Of a stretch of DNA of 64,000 nucleotides, positions 63,485 through 64,000 are shown piece by piece. The notes under the pieces are model-generated. The model was not told the DNA's origin. It made no database searches and was given only the letters and a program-made list of their open reading frames with translations. The translations under genes were made by a program, and so were the position numbers. Source of the stretch: Nocardioides piscis (GTDB taxonomy: Bacteria > Actinomycetota > Actinomycetes > Propionibacteriales > Nocardioidaceae); NCBI RefSeq assembly GCF_011300215.1, contig NZ_CP049866.1:2604001-2668000 (forward strand). The letters are read 5' to 3'. The stretch's first letter is position 1. Each line of letters opens with the position of its first letter.

Positions 63485-64000
63485 ATGAATCGGGGGACTC
63501 ACAGGCTCGGCGCTGCACTGATCACCCAGGCGCTGGCCTGCCTGTTGCTCGTGGTGGTCTCGCCGTCATCGACCGCGGACCACACCGACCACACAGGTCA
63601 GCGGGTCAGCGACGTCGAGCAGCCCGCCCATGCGCACAAGAGCCTGCCCGGTGGCGGCAAGAGGATCTTCGGCAAGCGGCGCTTCCTCACCGCCTACTAC
63701 GGCACTGCAGGGACCAGCAGCCTCGGTGTCCTGGGGGAGACGTCGGCCGACCGGGCCTTCAAGCGGATCGTGAGGTCCGGCAGGCCGATGCTGCGTCGCG
63801 GCGAGAGGCTGATGCCCGTCTATGAGCTCATCGTCACCGTCGCCGACGGCAGCGAGAATCCCGACGCGGCAGGCGACCACAGCCACGACATCCTGCACAG
63901 CCACGTGCAGTCCTACATCGACGCGGCCCACCGCAACGGTGCGCTGCTCCTCCTCGACCTCCAGCCCGGACGGACCGACTTCCTCGAGACGGCCAAGCGG
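63485..64000 (+). CDS. secreted protein of unknown function, N-terminal part
   Basis: The frame is open from the ATG at 63485 to the window edge (172 codons, no stop). It starts with a signal peptide (RLGAALITQALACLLLVVV, then SPSSTA) and a His-rich stretch (DHTDHTG). The mature part has KRRFLTAYYGTAGTSSLGVLG, MPVYELIVTVADGS and NGALLLLDLQPGRTDFLETA, a strand-helix pattern that may be a TIM-barrel-like fold. No enzyme family is recognised. Confidence 0.75.
   Translation, partial: MNRGTHRLGAALITQALACLLLVVVSPSSTADHTDHTGQRVSDVEQPAHAHKSLPGGGKRIFGKRRFLTAYYGTAGTSSLGVLGETSADRAFKRIVRSGRPMLRRGERLMPVYELIVTVADGSENPDAAGDHSHDILHSHVQSYIDAAHRNGALLLLDLQPGRTDFLETAKR

Noticed and set aside
1..64000. CRISPR arrays, prophage genes, restriction-modification or toxin-antitoxin systems
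   Set aside because: No regularly spaced repeats or family motifs for these were seen on either strand.

Overview
This 64 kb window is high-GC chromosomal DNA from an actinomycete, most likely of the Nocardioides/Propionibacteriales type. The signs are GTG/TTG starts, ATGA and GTGA gene overlaps, a mycothiol-type DinB/MDMPI protein, an F420-type LLM oxidoreductase, an actinobacterial two-lipoyl E2, a DUF222/HNH protein, and a gene order partly shared with Mycobacterium tuberculosis Rv2211c-Rv2220. The genus is inference. No rRNA, tRNA, CRISPR array, insertion sequence or prophage was seen, and no gene-free stretch reaches 300 bases.

1-27.5 kb is an acyl-CoA catabolic island. It holds a partial 3-hydroxyacyl-CoA dehydrogenase, two acyl-CoA dehydrogenases, two full-length acyl-CoA ligases, a tandem hotdog protein, a TetR regulator, a complete Liv-type ABC importer (11.9-16.6 kb), and a tightly overlapping operon (16.67-27.45 kb). 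That operon encodes AtuA, a separate AtuA C-terminal domain, a phosphotransacetylase-family protein, a biotin-dependent acyl-CoA carboxylase (beta and alpha), a crotonase, a TIGR03084-like protein, two MaoC-like hotdog proteins, an LLM oxidoreductase and a thiolase. The set suits uptake, CoA activation, carboxylation and beta-oxidation of a branched or isoprenoid acid; the substrate is not proven. A biotin importer operon (bioY, short AMP ligase, thiolase-like protein, bioM, bioN) sits beside it and could feed the carboxylase. Six copies of a motif close to TTAGTGAA-N6-TTCACTAA lie at the island's promoters and suggest one TetR regulon.

27.5-33 kb holds two HATPase-type regulatory proteins, a secreted protein of unknown role, and an MFS exporter with a soluble C-terminal extension. 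33-39.6 kb is a gamma-glutamylation pathway: permease, FadR regulator, glutamine-synthetase-like ligase, aldehyde dehydrogenase, SDR and PuuD-type hydrolase, probably for polyamine or ethanolamine use.

39.7-59.7 kb is housekeeping: glnA and a type III glutamine synthetase, a lipoprotein, RDD and DUF4191 proteins, lipA, an ABC exporter, lipB, a TIGR01777 protein, the E2/lpd pair, pepA, gcvT, a PhzF protein, thyA and folA. 59.7-64 kb holds a GntR regulator, a DUF222/HNH protein, a membrane dipeptidase, a NUDIX hydrolase and the start of a secreted protein.

Ten reading-frame breaks occur in nine genes, including the E2 and gcvT genes. Every one is repaired by adding a single G or C to a short homopolymer, so sequence errors are far more likely than gene decay. 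Many start codons sit 6-7 nt after a TANNNT box, which points to widespread leaderless transcription.
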